NCBI GenBank assembly: GCA_012033495.1
Contig: JAAUQT010000028.1
Span: 1 to 37,282, forward strand
Length of the DNA stretch: 37,282 nucleotides
Origin: Cyanobacteria bacterium RM1_2_2
GTDB lineage: Bacteria > Cyanobacteriota > Cyanobacteriia > Elainellales > Elainellaceae
Direction: 5' to 3'
Shown piece after piece: positions 25,576-34,910 of the stretch. The position numbers and the translations under genes are program-made. The notes beneath the pieces were generated by a model. The model did no database searches. It worked only from the letters and a program-made list of their open reading frames with translations, and had not been told where the DNA came from. The stretch's first letter is position 1; each line of letters opens with the position of its first letter.

Positions 25576-28341
25576 CTACAACCAATTCCCCACGAGTACA
25601 TAAGTTGCCCAAACATGCGGTGTGGTGTAGCCCTGCTCTAACAGATGCAACTGGGCTTGCCGTAACGCCTCGGCTCGGCTAATTGCCGGATCAGAAAGCG
25701 CTTCGTAAAACCGGATCATCAGTTGCGTGTTGGGTAAATCTTGCGCTTCCCATAGCGTCGAAACCACACTGCGCGCACCTGCCTGCACTGCAACCCCAGC
25801 CAGCCCCAACACGGCGCGGTTGTCGCCTTGAGCCGTCGAACAAGCACTCAGCACCAAAAGTTCGATTGGGCTAGCTTCTCCGAATCGATTCAGTTGGATC
25901 AGTCGTCCTAGATCTCGGCTGGTGATCAAGGCTTGGTAAGCCACGATAAACGTCTCTTCGGGATCGGAGCTAAAAATGCCGTGGGTTTTGAGATGCACCG
26001 CCGAAAATGAACCGCCCTGTAGCTGTTGTTCTAAATTGGTTGCGGTAAAGGCTTGATTTAAGAGCGGCTGTTTGGCATTGAGAATTTGCTGAATTTGCTC
26101 TAGTTCGGGAGCCAGATACTCAATTTTAGGAAAAGCGCGGTTGTTCAGCGTTTGCGGCTCACCGATTCCACCCAAAAACAGCTTAAGCTGAGCCGGACGC
26201 GGGCTAGGTTGAAATAGCTCTAACCGGGGAGCAATCGCTACTGCATATTGGCTCACCAAATATTGCTGACCGTCATACAGCGCCGCCATCGGCACGTTGC
26301 GCAGTTCACCATCCAACACAAACACCAGCGTCTTGATCGGATTCTGCTTAGATAATGCGGTTTGAAACGGGGCAATCAGCCAATCATACGCCTGTTGCAG
26401 TCCGGCGACGGCTTCGGGGGTGCGGTCGGCGGCACTCAGATCTTGGCGCAACTGGCGCAGCGTTGCCAAAATTTCGGCTCGCGGTTTTTCCACCTGATGG
26501 TAAAGCAACGGCTGTCCCGGCAGTTCTAAAACCACCGCCAAACGGTGAGGCAAAATCATCGGGTAAACTTTCGCCGCAGTCGGATCAACGTTTAAGGCAT
26601 CAATGCCGACCGTTTGAGACAGGTTGCAGCCCAGAAAATTATTCAACTCAGCTAACTGAAGCGCATTGATCTGCCGAATGGACTGCCGCAAATTTGCTTG
26701 GCTGGGCGGCTTTCCATCAATTGAGGTCAACAATAGTTCTACCAGACCCCGATAGACCGGCTCCACATCATCTCGAAACGAAAACTGCGCGTCTGTGTTG
26801 ATTGACAGCAAATCATTTCGCACCGACTGCAACGACTCAACTGCCGCCTGATAAGCCACCAGAGCCGCACTGCGATTGCCCTGTTTCTCTTGTAAGCGGC
26901 CTAGCTGCCACTCCCAGCGATAGCGAATATCGGCTGCCTGCACGGCTTCAGCTTTAAGTAAGGCTCGCTCGGTCAGGGTTTGGGCTTCCTGCCATTGTCC
27001 GGTCTGCTCATACAATTCGCCAAGTTGCCCCAATGCATAGGATTCGACCGTCGGATCTGCCGCGCTCTGCGCTTGTTGAAGCGTGGCTGCCAAAATCTCT
27101 GCAATCTCTCGATCGGTCATGGGCTTGACTCGGCTGATTTGATTCAGCTTGGCCAAACTGCGAGCATAGTTTAGCTGGGCATAGAGGCTAGAACGGTTTA
27201 GTGGCAAGACATTCCAGCTTGAGTTCAACCGAAGTGCCAGTTGACTCGCGGCGGTAAATTGGTCAGTTTCGATCATCAAGCTCAGTTGATTCAGCTTGAT
27301 TTGCCGAGCAAACAGGGGCGACGTCGCTAGGCGCTCTGCTTGCTGATAGGAGGTTTGGGCCGCCTGAAAATTCTGCTGCGCTGCCTTTGTGTCGCCAATG
27401 GCTACAGCTTTGTGTCCTAAAGCGCGCTGCGTATTGCCCAAATCTAGCCATAGCGCGCTTTGAGTCGCAGCATCCAGCAATGCAGATTCAGTGAGGCTTT
27501 GCTGCAAAATTTGCTCTGACTCTCGCAGCTTTCCGACTCGGCGCAGCCCATGGCCTAAGTGACGCCAACCGCTTGCTTTCAACGTTGGATCTCGTTCCTG
27601 TTCCAGCAGTTGAGCCACCTGCCGAAGCTGGGTTTCCGCCTGCACGCTAAATCCTAACGTCTGTAAGGCGTGGGCTTGATTGATTAAACCCAACATTACT
27701 CCGGTGCGGTCGCCAGCCTGTTGGTAGGCGGCGGTGGCCTGTTGCCAAGTTTGCAGGGCGCGTTCAATTTCACCGCGATGCCACTGCAAGCGTCCTTGCG
27801 TATTCAGCGTTTTTGCCAAAACTTCCTGATAGCCCGATGCCGACGCATCTAACAGGTGTAAACTTTGCTGCACTGCCGCTTCTGCCGCCTGCCACTGCCC
27901 TAACTGCTGATAGGCTAACGACAGATGACTTAAACCAAATGCTGCCTGTTGCTGAGCTAAGGCAGTTCCATCTGCCGTCCAGCGAGCGATGGCCTGTTGC
28001 CAATGGTCAACGGCTGCCTGATATTGCTCTGCTTCATAAAGGTCAATTCCTGGTTGTAAGAGGCTTTGTTCGGCTTGGGTCGTTGCTTCTTGAGATGGGG
28101 CTGGTATAGTCGAAACAGGCTGTGAAGGATGAGATGCGAGTGAACAAAACGGCAGAAGTATCACACTCCAAGCAGTCACGATGCCGATTACCATCCAGCT
28201 TGCCAAACGGTTGCATCTTGCCAAACGACAGAATGTGCGCCGATACTGGTTTAACCAAGTCTTAAACCCACTTCTAAACTGACTCTCTAGAAAATCTCGT
28301 CGCCAATGGGTGAAGAAATTTACCAGAAAAATATATTTCAT
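25576..28341 (-). CDS. CHAT domain protein with TPR repeats
   Basis: A 921-residue protein. A basic N-terminal stretch precedes a membrane segment or signal (MVIGIVTAWSVILLPFCSLAS, about 49-69). From about 95 to 520 it is made of tetratricopeptide-like helical repeats (e.g. IDLYEAEQYQAAVDHWQQAI). The CHAT caspase-fold domain occupies about 590-921. The catalytic dyad is present: His787 in HLKTHG and Cys834 in LVLSACSTAQGDNRA. CHAT proteins are cysteine peptidases related to caspases and separase; cyanobacteria have many TPR-CHAT proteins with largely unknown targets. Here the membrane anchor suggests a periplasmic or surface position. It is followed with no gap by an aminotransferase gene and is divergent to the exosortase-like gene. 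Confidence 0.92.
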   Translation of the reverse strand: MKYIFLVNFFTHWRRDFLESQFRSGFKTWLNQYRRTFCRLARCNRLASWMVIGIVTAWSVILLPFCSLASHPSQPVSTIPAPSQEATTQAEQSLLQPGIDLYEAEQYQAAVDHWQQAIARWTADGTALAQQQAAFGLSHLSLAYQQLGQWQAAEAAVQQSLHLLDASASGYQEVLAKTLNTQGRLQWHRGEIERALQTWQQATAAYQQAGDRTGVMLGLINQAHALQTLGFSVQAETQLRQVAQLLEQERDPTLKASGWRHLGHGLRRVGKLRESEQILQQSLTESALLDAATQSALWLDLGNTQRALGHKAVAIGDTKAAQQNFQAAQTSYQQAERLATSPLFARQIKLNQLSLMIETDQFTAASQLALRLNSSWNVLPLNRSSLYAQLNYARSLAKLNQISRVKPMTDREIAEILAATLQQAQSAADPTVESYALGQLGELYEQTGQWQEAQTLTERALLKAEAVQAADIRYRWEWQLGRLQEKQGNRSAALVAYQAAVESLQSVRNDLLSINTDAQFSFRDDVEPVYRGLVELLLTSIDGKPPSQANLRQSIRQINALQLAELNNFLGCNLSQTVGIDALNVDPTAAKVYPMILPHRLAVVLELPGQPLLYHQVEKPRAEILATLRQLRQDLSAADRTPEAVAGLQQAYDWLIAPFQTALSKQNPIKTLVFVLDGELRNVPMAALYDGQQYLVSQYAVAIAPRLELFQPSPRPAQLKLFLGGIGEPQTLNNRAFPKIEYLAPELEQIQQILNAKQPLLNQAFTATNLEQQLQGGSFSAVHLKTHGIFSSDPEETFIVAYQALITSRDLGRLIQLNRFGEASPIELLVLSACSTAQGDNRAVLGLAGVAVQAGARSVVSTLWEAQDLPNTQLMIRFYEALSDPAISRAEALRQAQLHLLEQGYTTPHVWATYVLVGNWL

Positions 28342-28499
28342 TTCACTGCCTTTATCCCGTTTTTACGTGCTTTTACTTAAAAGTGAACAGGAAGTTAATC
28401 TAAATTAACCATTGTTCTGTTTCACTAGCCTGTTAGCTTCCGCATCATCCAAGCTTTGCTAAAGGTGCTTTCTTAGTCAGGCTAGAGGGTGAATGAATC

Positions 28500-29351
28500 A
28501 TGACAAACTTTGACTCGACACAATTGTCTAAACGCCCTCAATACGGACTACTCGGACTGCTCACGTGCCTCGCTGCTGTTTACTTAACCGTGATCTGGCG
28601 AGTCGGAGATATTTCCCACTTTGCCATGAGTATTTTGTTTCTACTCGCGGCGGCTACCCTGATCTGGGAAAATTATCCTAACTTTCACTACCGTCAAGAA
28701 CGAGTCGCTAGCTTAACAGGCGTAGGGCTAATTGGCTGGATTTTGTGGCAAAGCTTCTCCATGACCAATGAACAGCAGCTTCAATTACGGCTGTTTCCGC
28801 TGATCTCAGCCCTGGCCGTTGCCCTCATCGCCTCTGGGTTTCGCGGGCTATTGCAATATCGCCGAGAATTCGCCATCATGCTGTTTCTGGGCGTCTCTGG
28901 GCTGTCGTTGAACTTGATCGATCCCTCGCCTCTGACGGCTCGCTTTGCGGCGCTGCTGCTACAATATCGCGGTTTTGATGTAGTGCAGCAAGGCGGATTG
29001 CTTACTCTTCCCTCAGGCTCTACTGAAGTGCTGAGCGGCTATTCTGGGATGGAGAACATGAGCTACCTGATAGGGATCGCGGTCATTTGCCTGACGCTTT
29101 ATCCAATTACTCACTTCAAAAAGGTGATTGCTCTAGCAGTCGCGCTGTTAACTGGTTTTGCAGCCAACGGAACGCGGGTGGCAATTTTAGCGACGCTCGC
29201 TGCTCCTGAAGATCAAAACGCTTTCCTCTACTGGTATGAGGGAGAAGGAGCACTGTTTTGTAGCGTGGCAGCAGTTCTCTTTTTCGTCAGTTTCTACTGG
29301 GCGCTGCATCAAATTGAGAACTGGCAGAAACGCAGAAGAGGAGAAATTTGA
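28500..29351 (+). CDS. Cyanoexosortase A-like membrane protein with altered catalytic residues
   Basis: A 283-residue protein with about eight membrane segments. The second half aligns by eye with cyanoexosortase A as I recall it: VEVYPGCSGLNSM is matched by TEVLSGYSGMENM, NGVRVALMA by NGTRVAILA, and YWHKGDGSLIF by YWYEGEGALF. The exosortase catalytic Cys is Tyr181 here and the His is Tyr246, while the essential Arg (Arg226) is kept. It is therefore probably a non-catalytic relative. Family enzymes process PEP-CTERM-type surface proteins. No PEP-CTERM or CAAX-like protein is encoded nearby. The start is preceded by GAGGGTGA. Divergent from the CHAT gene 158 bases away. Confidence 0.8.
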   Translation: MTNFDSTQLSKRPQYGLLGLLTCLAAVYLTVIWRVGDISHFAMSILFLLAAATLIWENYPNFHYRQERVASLTGVGLIGWILWQSFSMTNEQQLQLRLFPLISALAVALIASGFRGLLQYRREFAIMLFLGVSGLSLNLIDPSPLTARFAALLLQYRGFDVVQQGGLLTLPSGSTEVLSGYSGMENMSYLIGIAVICLTLYPITHFKKVIALAVALLTGFAANGTRVAILATLAAPEDQNAFLYWYEGEGALFCSVAAVLFFVSFYWALHQIENWQKRRRGEI

Positions 29352-29660
29352 AGGCTTGCAGAAGCGCAGTTAACCCATTTGGACTGATATCTGGATGAAT
29401 ATCTGGATTGAGAATTGAATCAAGGCATGGAGCGAGGCAACCTTAATATCCAAACGCTTCTAATCCAAACGCTAGCTCGCACAAATTGATGAAGAGATCG
29501 CTGAAACGAGGCTGATGCTGAAGCAGGAACGAAACCGCTACGAGCAACTCAACTCCTGTCCTTCAAAACCATCGAGGCTGGCAACTGGAGATGAGATTGC
29601 CCGCTGCTTAAATGCCGCCAACAGCAGTGGCGCTAACTGTCGAACTGGCAAAAACACTGC
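29352..29660. other. Intergenic region, possible gene remnant
   Basis: No complete gene. A frame without a start runs from about 29479 to 29660 on the plus strand and reads AQIDEEIAETRLMLKQERNR and on to GDEIARCLNAANSS; it looks coding-like and may be a remnant of an unknown gene. The left part has duplicated short units ATATCTGGAT and ATCCAAACGCT. Confidence 0.35.
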
Positions 29661-29855
29661 CTAAGATTGAGATTTAGAGCGGAACCGCCGCTTCTTACGT
29701 CTCGCAATTGCCTTGCGTTTCGCTTTCTGTAAAGGGGTCTCAAAGTGGCGATTTTTCTTCATATCTGCGAAAATATCAGCCTTTGACACTTGACGTTTGA
29801 ACCTGCGCAGGGCAGATTCAATTCCTTCATTTTCACCTAGAATAACTTGAGCCAT
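29661..29855 (-). CDS. rpsU: 30S ribosomal protein S21
   Basis: A 64-residue S21 beginning [20 protein letters not shown] and ending with the basic [11 protein letters not shown]21 takes part in translation initiation on the small subunit. ATG 29855 is chosen over the ATG two codons upstream (29861): the ribosome site GGAG then lies about 8 bases away rather than 2. It follows the RRM gene rbp on the same strand, as is known for cyanobacterial rbpA1-rpsU, where the pair responds to cold. Confidence 0.95.
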   Translation of the reverse strand: MAQVILGENEGIESALRRFKRQVSKADIFADMKKNRHFETPLQKAKRKAIARRKKRRFRSKSQS

Positions 29856-29971
29856 TGGCATAACTCCTTTGTATCGTGTGTATCATGTTCAGTAATAACG
29901 CTTGAAAGACTAGCTATTCGATCCAAAATCGCTAGCCGCCCATACACCGCTAGCCGCATTGTAACGAATGT

Positions 29972-30020
29972 AAAAAAGCTTTCAGCAGAGCGAGGCAGGT
30001 CTCCCAATCTGCTGAAAGCT
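29972..30020 (-). terminator. Intrinsic terminator between rbp and rpsU
   Basis: On the minus strand AGCTTTCAGCAGA (30020-30008) and TCTGCTGAAAGCT (29989-29977) form a perfect 13-bp stem with an 18-base loop, followed directly by TTTTTT (29977-29972). This is a textbook terminator for rbp transcripts. Read-through or a second promoter is needed for rpsU. Confidence 0.88.
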
Positions 30021-30048
30021 CTTAAATTGCAATAACTTAGGCTAACGT

Positions 30049-30366
30049 CTAGTAGCGCCGATCGTTCCGTCTACGGTTGCCACCGCCGCCGCCGCCGCCC
30101 CAACCGCCAGAAGCGGGGCGCTCTTCGCGAGGCTTGGCCTTGTTGACTTTCAAATCGCGTCCCATCCATTCAGCCCCATCTAGGGCATCAATTGCTGCTT
30201 GTTCTTCAGCATCTGAAGACATTTCTACAAATCCAAACCCGCGTGGACGCCCAGTCTCACGATCGGTAGGTAGCTGAACCCGTTTAACCGTACCATACTC
30301 TGAAAAAACACTAGTAATGTCTTCCTCAGTGACTTGGTAGGATAGATTCCCAACGTAGATTGACAT
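30049..30366 (-). CDS. Glycine-rich-tailed RRM RNA-binding protein
   Basis: A 105-residue protein from ATG 30366 (MSIYVGNLSYQVTEEDI); the four extra codons upstream (MEWF) are not part of the family. One RNA-recognition motif spans residues 2-78, with RNP2 at IYVGNL and RNP1 at RGFGFVEM; the tail GGWGGGGGGGNRRRNDRRY is glycine- and arginine-rich. These cyanobacterial Rbp proteins bind RNA as chaperones and are often cold-induced. The long untranslated region before it and the downstream rpsU fit that group. Confidence 0.95.
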   Translation of the reverse strand: MSIYVGNLSYQVTEEDITSVFSEYGTVKRVQLPTDRETGRPRGFGFVEMSSDAEEQAAIDALDGAEWMGRDLKVNKAKPREERPASGGWGGGGGGGNRRRNDRRY

Positions 30367-30903
30367 AAACCACTCCATGTGGAAAGTACAGAGAATTAAA
30401 TAATCAGGGAGTTGGCTGCCAATCTAGTACAATCACAACTTAACACCGAGTATTAATCCCGCCTTTAATAGTAGCTCGGATTCAAAGACCTGGTCAATTG
30501 TCCCTGGAGGTAATTGACGACCCGAATCAGGAATGGGTAAGGGGTTGAGGTGACAAACCCTTGTCTCGTTTGTGAGTTTTGCGAGTTTTTACCGATTCAG
30601 CTAAGATTTGCCAGGCAAGCTAAAAGCCTAACCAGTCGTTGAACCTAGCGAATCCGGCGGCTTTCCTAGATTGTACCCATTCGCGTTGCAGAATGGAAGC
30701 ATGAATTAGGGCGATGGCGGATCTGTGATCGCCTTCTCCTTCGACTCTGAAGAACGCTGAGCGTGTGCAAGCCCTGTAGAATTTGGGATTAGAGCACGAT
30801 CCCCACCGTGAGTTAGCCATGCCCTAATCCTTGAAACAGCAACTTATCAGAGCCTTCAAATCTAGACTTTAACCAACCTTTGTGATTCCAAATTCTGAAT
30901 TGA
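30367..30903. other. Long 5' region of rbp; no gene called
   Basis: This stretch holds the promoter and probably a long leader of the minus-strand rbp gene. Two inverted pairs are visible: GTCAATT/AATTGAC (about 30492-30516) and AAGGGGTT/AACCCTT (about 30539-30564). A 66-codon minus-strand frame (30820-30620) has no ribosome site and is not called. Confidence 0.5.
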
Positions 30904-33900
30904 TTACATATATTCCTGAATCGATTTCACCTGTAACTGCTGAGACTGGAGCGATCGAATCGCGGCGGCAGTGGCTCGTGCTCCGGCAATGGTGGTTACA
31001 ATCGGGATTTTGTAAGCTAAGGCAGTCCGGCGAATCAGGCGATCATCAATTTGCGCCGTCGCTCCAATCGGTGTATTAATAATCAGTTGAATTTGCTCAT
31101 TTTTGATCCAGTCCAGCACATGAGGACGCCCTTCGTGGAGCTTTAAGACTAGCTCAACGCTTTCAACGCCATGCTCCATCAGGGTTTGCCTCGTTCCAGA
31201 GGTTGCCACAACGGTTAGCCCCAGTTCTATCAGGTCTTTGACGACCGGAACCGCTGCGACCTTATCTCGATCGTTCATGGAAACAAACACCATTCCCTTC
31301 AGTGGCAAATGTTGAGATGCGGCTAACTCTGCTTTAGCAAAAGCTTTACCAAAATCAGTATCGATGCCCATTACCTCGCCAGTTGAGCGCATTTCTGGAC
31401 CCAAAATAATATCCGTTCCCGGAAACTTCGCGAACGGCAACACCGCTTCTTTCACCGAGACATGTTTAGGAATCACTTCAGACGTATAGTTCAGATCGGC
31501 TAAGGTCATTCCCGACATAATCCGCACTGCCATTTTCGCCAACGGGACACCAATTGCCTTCGAGACGAACGGAACCGTCCGAGAGGCGCGGGGGTTGGCT
31601 TCCAGAATGTAAACTTGCTCGCCCTGAACGGCATATTGGATGTTCATCAAGCCGATCACTTTCAGAGCTTTAGCCAGCTTTGTTGTCCAAGTGCGAATCG
31701 TATCTAATACACTTGCAGATAGAGAAATCGTCGGGATGGAACAAGCCGAGTCGCCAGAGTGAATGCCCGCCTGCTCGATGTGTTCCATGATGCCGCCAAT
31801 CACCACATTGCCATCGGCATCGGCAATCGCGTCTACATCTACTTCAATCGCGTTTTCCAAATATTTGTCAATCAAAATCGGGTGATCGGGTTCCACTAGC
31901 ACCGCAAATTTCATGTAGCGATCCAAGTCTTGGTCAGAATAGACGATCTCCATCGCTCGCCCCCCCAACACATAGCTAGGGCGCACCACGACCGGATAAT
32001 CGATTCGCTTGGCCACTTGCAGGGCTTCCTCAAAGCTGCGAGCCAACCCGTTGGCAGGCTGCCGGATTTCCAGTTCGCGCAGAATTTTCTCAAACCGCTC
32101 TCGGTCTTCAGCCGTATCAATCGAGTCAGGAGAAGTGCCCCAAATTTTGGTTGTAACGTCTGGATTTTGGTTGAGATAGGTTTGCAGCGGCACGGCCAAC
32201 TTTAGCGGCGTTTGCCCACCAAATTGGATAATCACACCTTCTGGGTGCTCCGCTTCCAAAATATTTAGCACATCTTCTTTGGTGAGTGGCTCAAAGTAGA
32301 GCCGATCGCTGGTGTCGTAGTCGGTGGAAACGGTTTCAGGGTTGGAGTTGACCATGATGGTTTCAAACCCATCGGCTCGCAGCGCATAGGAGGCATGGCA
32401 GCAGCAGTAGTCAAACTCGATGCCTTGTCCAATCCGGTTGGGGCCGCCGCCCAAAATCATGACTTTGCGCTTCTCGGAGGGCAGGATCTCCGTTTCCACT
32501 TTGGCAACTGCGGCTTCTCCTTGGCTCAGTTCCAGCACTTCTGATTCGTAGGTGGAATAGTAGTAGGGCGTAAGCGCTTCAAACTCAGCGGCGCAGGTAT
32601 CAACGGTTTTGTAGGTGGGAAGAATGCCCAATGATTTGCGGTAGGCACGAACTTCATCTTCGGTGGTTTTAGTGGCGTAAGCAATTTGCCGATCGCTGAA
32701 ACCTTGCTGTTTAACGGCGTAAAGCTGTTCGCGGTTCAGCGATTTAAGCGGCGTTTTTTTGAGGAATCGTTCGGTTTCCAGCAGTTCGGCGAGCTTATCG
32801 AGAAACCAGGGATCAATGGCTGTCAGTTCATACACTTCTTCAACCGTCATGCCCATTTGCATGGCATGGCGCACCGTAAAGATCCGATCGGGGTTGGGAA
32901 TCCGCAGTCCGCCGCGAATTTGCTCCAGACTCGGCAGCTTTTCAGAGCGATCACAGCCCCAGCCGGCGCGTCCGGTTTCCAGAGAGCGCAACGCTTTTTG
33001 GAATGATTCTTGGAACGTTCGCCCAATTGCCATCGCCTCACCTACCGATTTCATTTGGGTGGTCAACGTGGGCTGCGAACCGGGGAATTTTTCAAAGGCA
33101 AAGCGCGGAATTTTAGTGACAACGTAATCGATGGTGGGTTCAAAACTAGCGGGTGTTTTTTTGGTGATGTCGTTGGGAATTTCATCGAGCGTGTAGCCCA
33201 CTGCCAATTTTGCCGCCATTTTGCGATCGGGAAGCCCGTTGCCTTGGAAGCCAGCGCCGAACTGCGCGACACCCGTGGGTTCATTTCAATCACGATCATT
33301 TCGCCCGTCTCAGGGTTGACCGCAAACTGCACGTTGGAGCCACCTGTTTCGACGCCAATCTCACGAATAATTTTGATCGCGGCATCGCGCAACCGCTGAT
33401 ATTCTTTATCGGTCAGGGTTTGGGCCGGTGCGACGGTGATCGAATCGCCCGTGTGGATACCCATCGGATCGATGTTTTCAATCGAGCAAATGATGACGAC
33501 GTTATCGGCGAGATCCCGCATCACTTCTAGCTCATATTCCTTCCAGCCCAGCAGCGACTTTTCGATCAAGATTTGCGATACCGGACTCGCATCTAAACCC
33601 GACTGGGAAATTTCTTCAAATTCTTCCTGATTGTAGGCAATGCCGCCGCCTGTGCCGCCCATTGTAAACGCCGGACGGATAATCAGCGGATAGTTGCCAA
33701 TTTCGTGCGCGATCTGCTTTGCCTCGGTCATGGTAGTTGCCAGACCCGACGGACAGACCCCAACCCCAATTCGCTCCATTGCCTCTTTAAACAGCTTGCG
33801 ATCTTCCGCCATTTCAATAGCCGGCAGTTTTGCCCCAATTAGCTCCACGCCATGCCGTTCAAGTGCACCATTTTTTGCCAAGGAAACCGCCAAATTCAGA

Positions 33901-34184
33901 GCCGTCTGTCCACCCATTGTGGGAAGCAGTGCATCGGGGTGCTCTCTTTCAATAATTTTTTCAACAATTTCTGGGGTTAGCGGCTCAATATAAGTCCGGT
34001 CAGCCGTCTCCGGATCGGTCATAATTGTGGCAGGGTTTGAGTTGACCAAGATCACCTCAAAGCCTTCGTCTCTTAGGGCTTTACAGGCTTGAGTGCCGGA
34101 ATAGTCAAACTCGCAGGCTTGCCCAATTACAATGGGGCCGGAGCCAATTAGCAGAATTTTATGAATGTCATTACGACGAGGCAT
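30904..34184 (-). CDS. carB: Carbamoyl-phosphate synthase large subunit, frameshifted
   Basis: Two frames (34184-33063 and 33219-30904) together give a complete CarB of about 1,090 residues. The first begins [22 protein letters not shown] and contains the first ATP-grasp domain ([18 protein letters not shown]). The second contains oligomerisation and second ATP-grasp domains ([37 protein letters not shown]) and the MGS-like allosteric domain at the end ([15 protein letters not shown]). The enzyme makes carbamoyl phosphate for arginine and pyrimidine synthesis. Between ATGFPIAK and [15 protein letters not shown] one A is missing in an A-run (33219-33222), needed for the normal [10 protein letters not shown]. 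As carB is usually essential, a sequence error is likely. Confidence 0.95.
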
Positions 34185-34335
34185 AGGTCAAAGCCAGGGG
34201 TAGCATTTAAATCCCATCTATTGTAGAAGGAATCGGATTGATCATTTTGCTGTCTCTGATTCAAGTTGAAGTGCGATCGTCTGAGACGATAGAAGGTTTT
34301 GAATTTGTGCTGAGTTGCAAATAGTTTAGGCAAAA

Positions 34336-34569
34336 CTACCGCGATCGTCTGGGGCGCAGCAGCGTACTGATCACTTCTCCGGGTTTTCCTGTAGGCATGA
34401 TTCGGCTCCAAGTGCTGACCTCAGCAATGCCAACCGCGTGCAGCCGGTAGATCATGCCCCTCACCCAATCCGGCTCACCAATCAAAATCATCCGGTTGTA
34501 TTGCCAGTCTAAATTGTCATCAACGCTGGAAGGCTGCCCAACTTCGCTGTCTACAAATTCTCTAAACAT
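34336..34569 (-). CDS. Small conserved hypothetical protein
   Basis: A protein of 77 residues from ATG 34569 (MFREFVDSEVGQPSSVDDNL), with a GAGGA ribosome site 8 bases upstream; an ATG at 34590 would add 7 residues. It continues WQYNRMILIGEPDWVRGMIYRLHAVGIAEVSTWSRIMPT and ends in a basic tail. I recall similar small cyanobacterial proteins without known function. It is divergent from the XRE regulator gene, 101 bases apart. Confidence 0.7.
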   Translation of the reverse strand: MFREFVDSEVGQPSSVDDNLDWQYNRMILIGEPDWVRGMIYRLHAVGIAEVSTWSRIMPTGKPGEVISTLLRPRRSR

Positions 34570-34585
34570 TTCAGATTTCCTCGAT

Positions 34586-34636
34586 GTCATCAGTTGAGAA
34601 CATCAGTTTATCACGCTTGTCATCAGTTGAGAACAT
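34586..34636. promoter_or_regulatory. Duplicated 18-bp operator-like repeat
   Basis: GTCATCAGTTGAGAACAT occurs identically at 34586-34603 and 34619-34636, spaced 33 bases (about three helical turns) apart. Each copy contains the small palindrome GTTGAGAAC. They lie between two divergent genes, one of them an XRE regulator, so they are good candidates for its operators. Confidence 0.6.
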
Positions 34637-34670
34637 TTACTGAGTCAAGAGCCTCTGACAGGATAGGGGC

Positions 34671-34910
34671 ATGGGAAAAGCAGGAACAGCGCTGCGACAA
34701 GTGCTTGAGAAATACGGCATCAGTCAAAATCGGCTAGCAGTCACGATGGGAGTTAGCCGAAACACAGTAAATCAGTGGTTTAACGAAACCCGCGATCCTT
34801 TAGCAGAAGCCGTTACCGAAATTGTGAAAGCCTTACATAAACTCGATGAATCTGCCGCCAAAGAATTTGTCGAGCTTTACCTAAAAGAAAGCTTTGAGGA
34901 TGAGAGGTAA
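34671..34910 (+). CDS. XRE-family helix-turn-helix regulator
   Basis: A 79-residue protein. The HTH is LEKYGISQNRLAVTMGVSRNTVNQWFNETRDPLAEAVTEI (about residues 12-51) in essence, with recognition helix around SRNTVNQW. A short helical C-terminus (LDESAAKEFVELYLKESFEDE) probably dimerises. Length and sequence fit a simple Cro/C1-type repressor. It is divergent from a small conserved gene and the shared spacer has two copies of a candidate operator, suggesting autoregulation. Confidence 0.9.
   Translation: MGKAGTALRQVLEKYGISQNRLAVTMGVSRNTVNQWFNETRDPLAEAVTEIVKALHKLDESAAKEFVELYLKESFEDER

Noticed and set aside
30620..30820. 66-codon minus-strand frame in the rbp leader region
   Set aside because: No ribosome site and no recognised family; it may be part of a dispersed repeat, but that could not be shown.
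34148..34411. 87-codon minus-strand frame between carB and the small conserved gene
   Set aside because: It overlaps both real genes in other frames and has no ribosome site.
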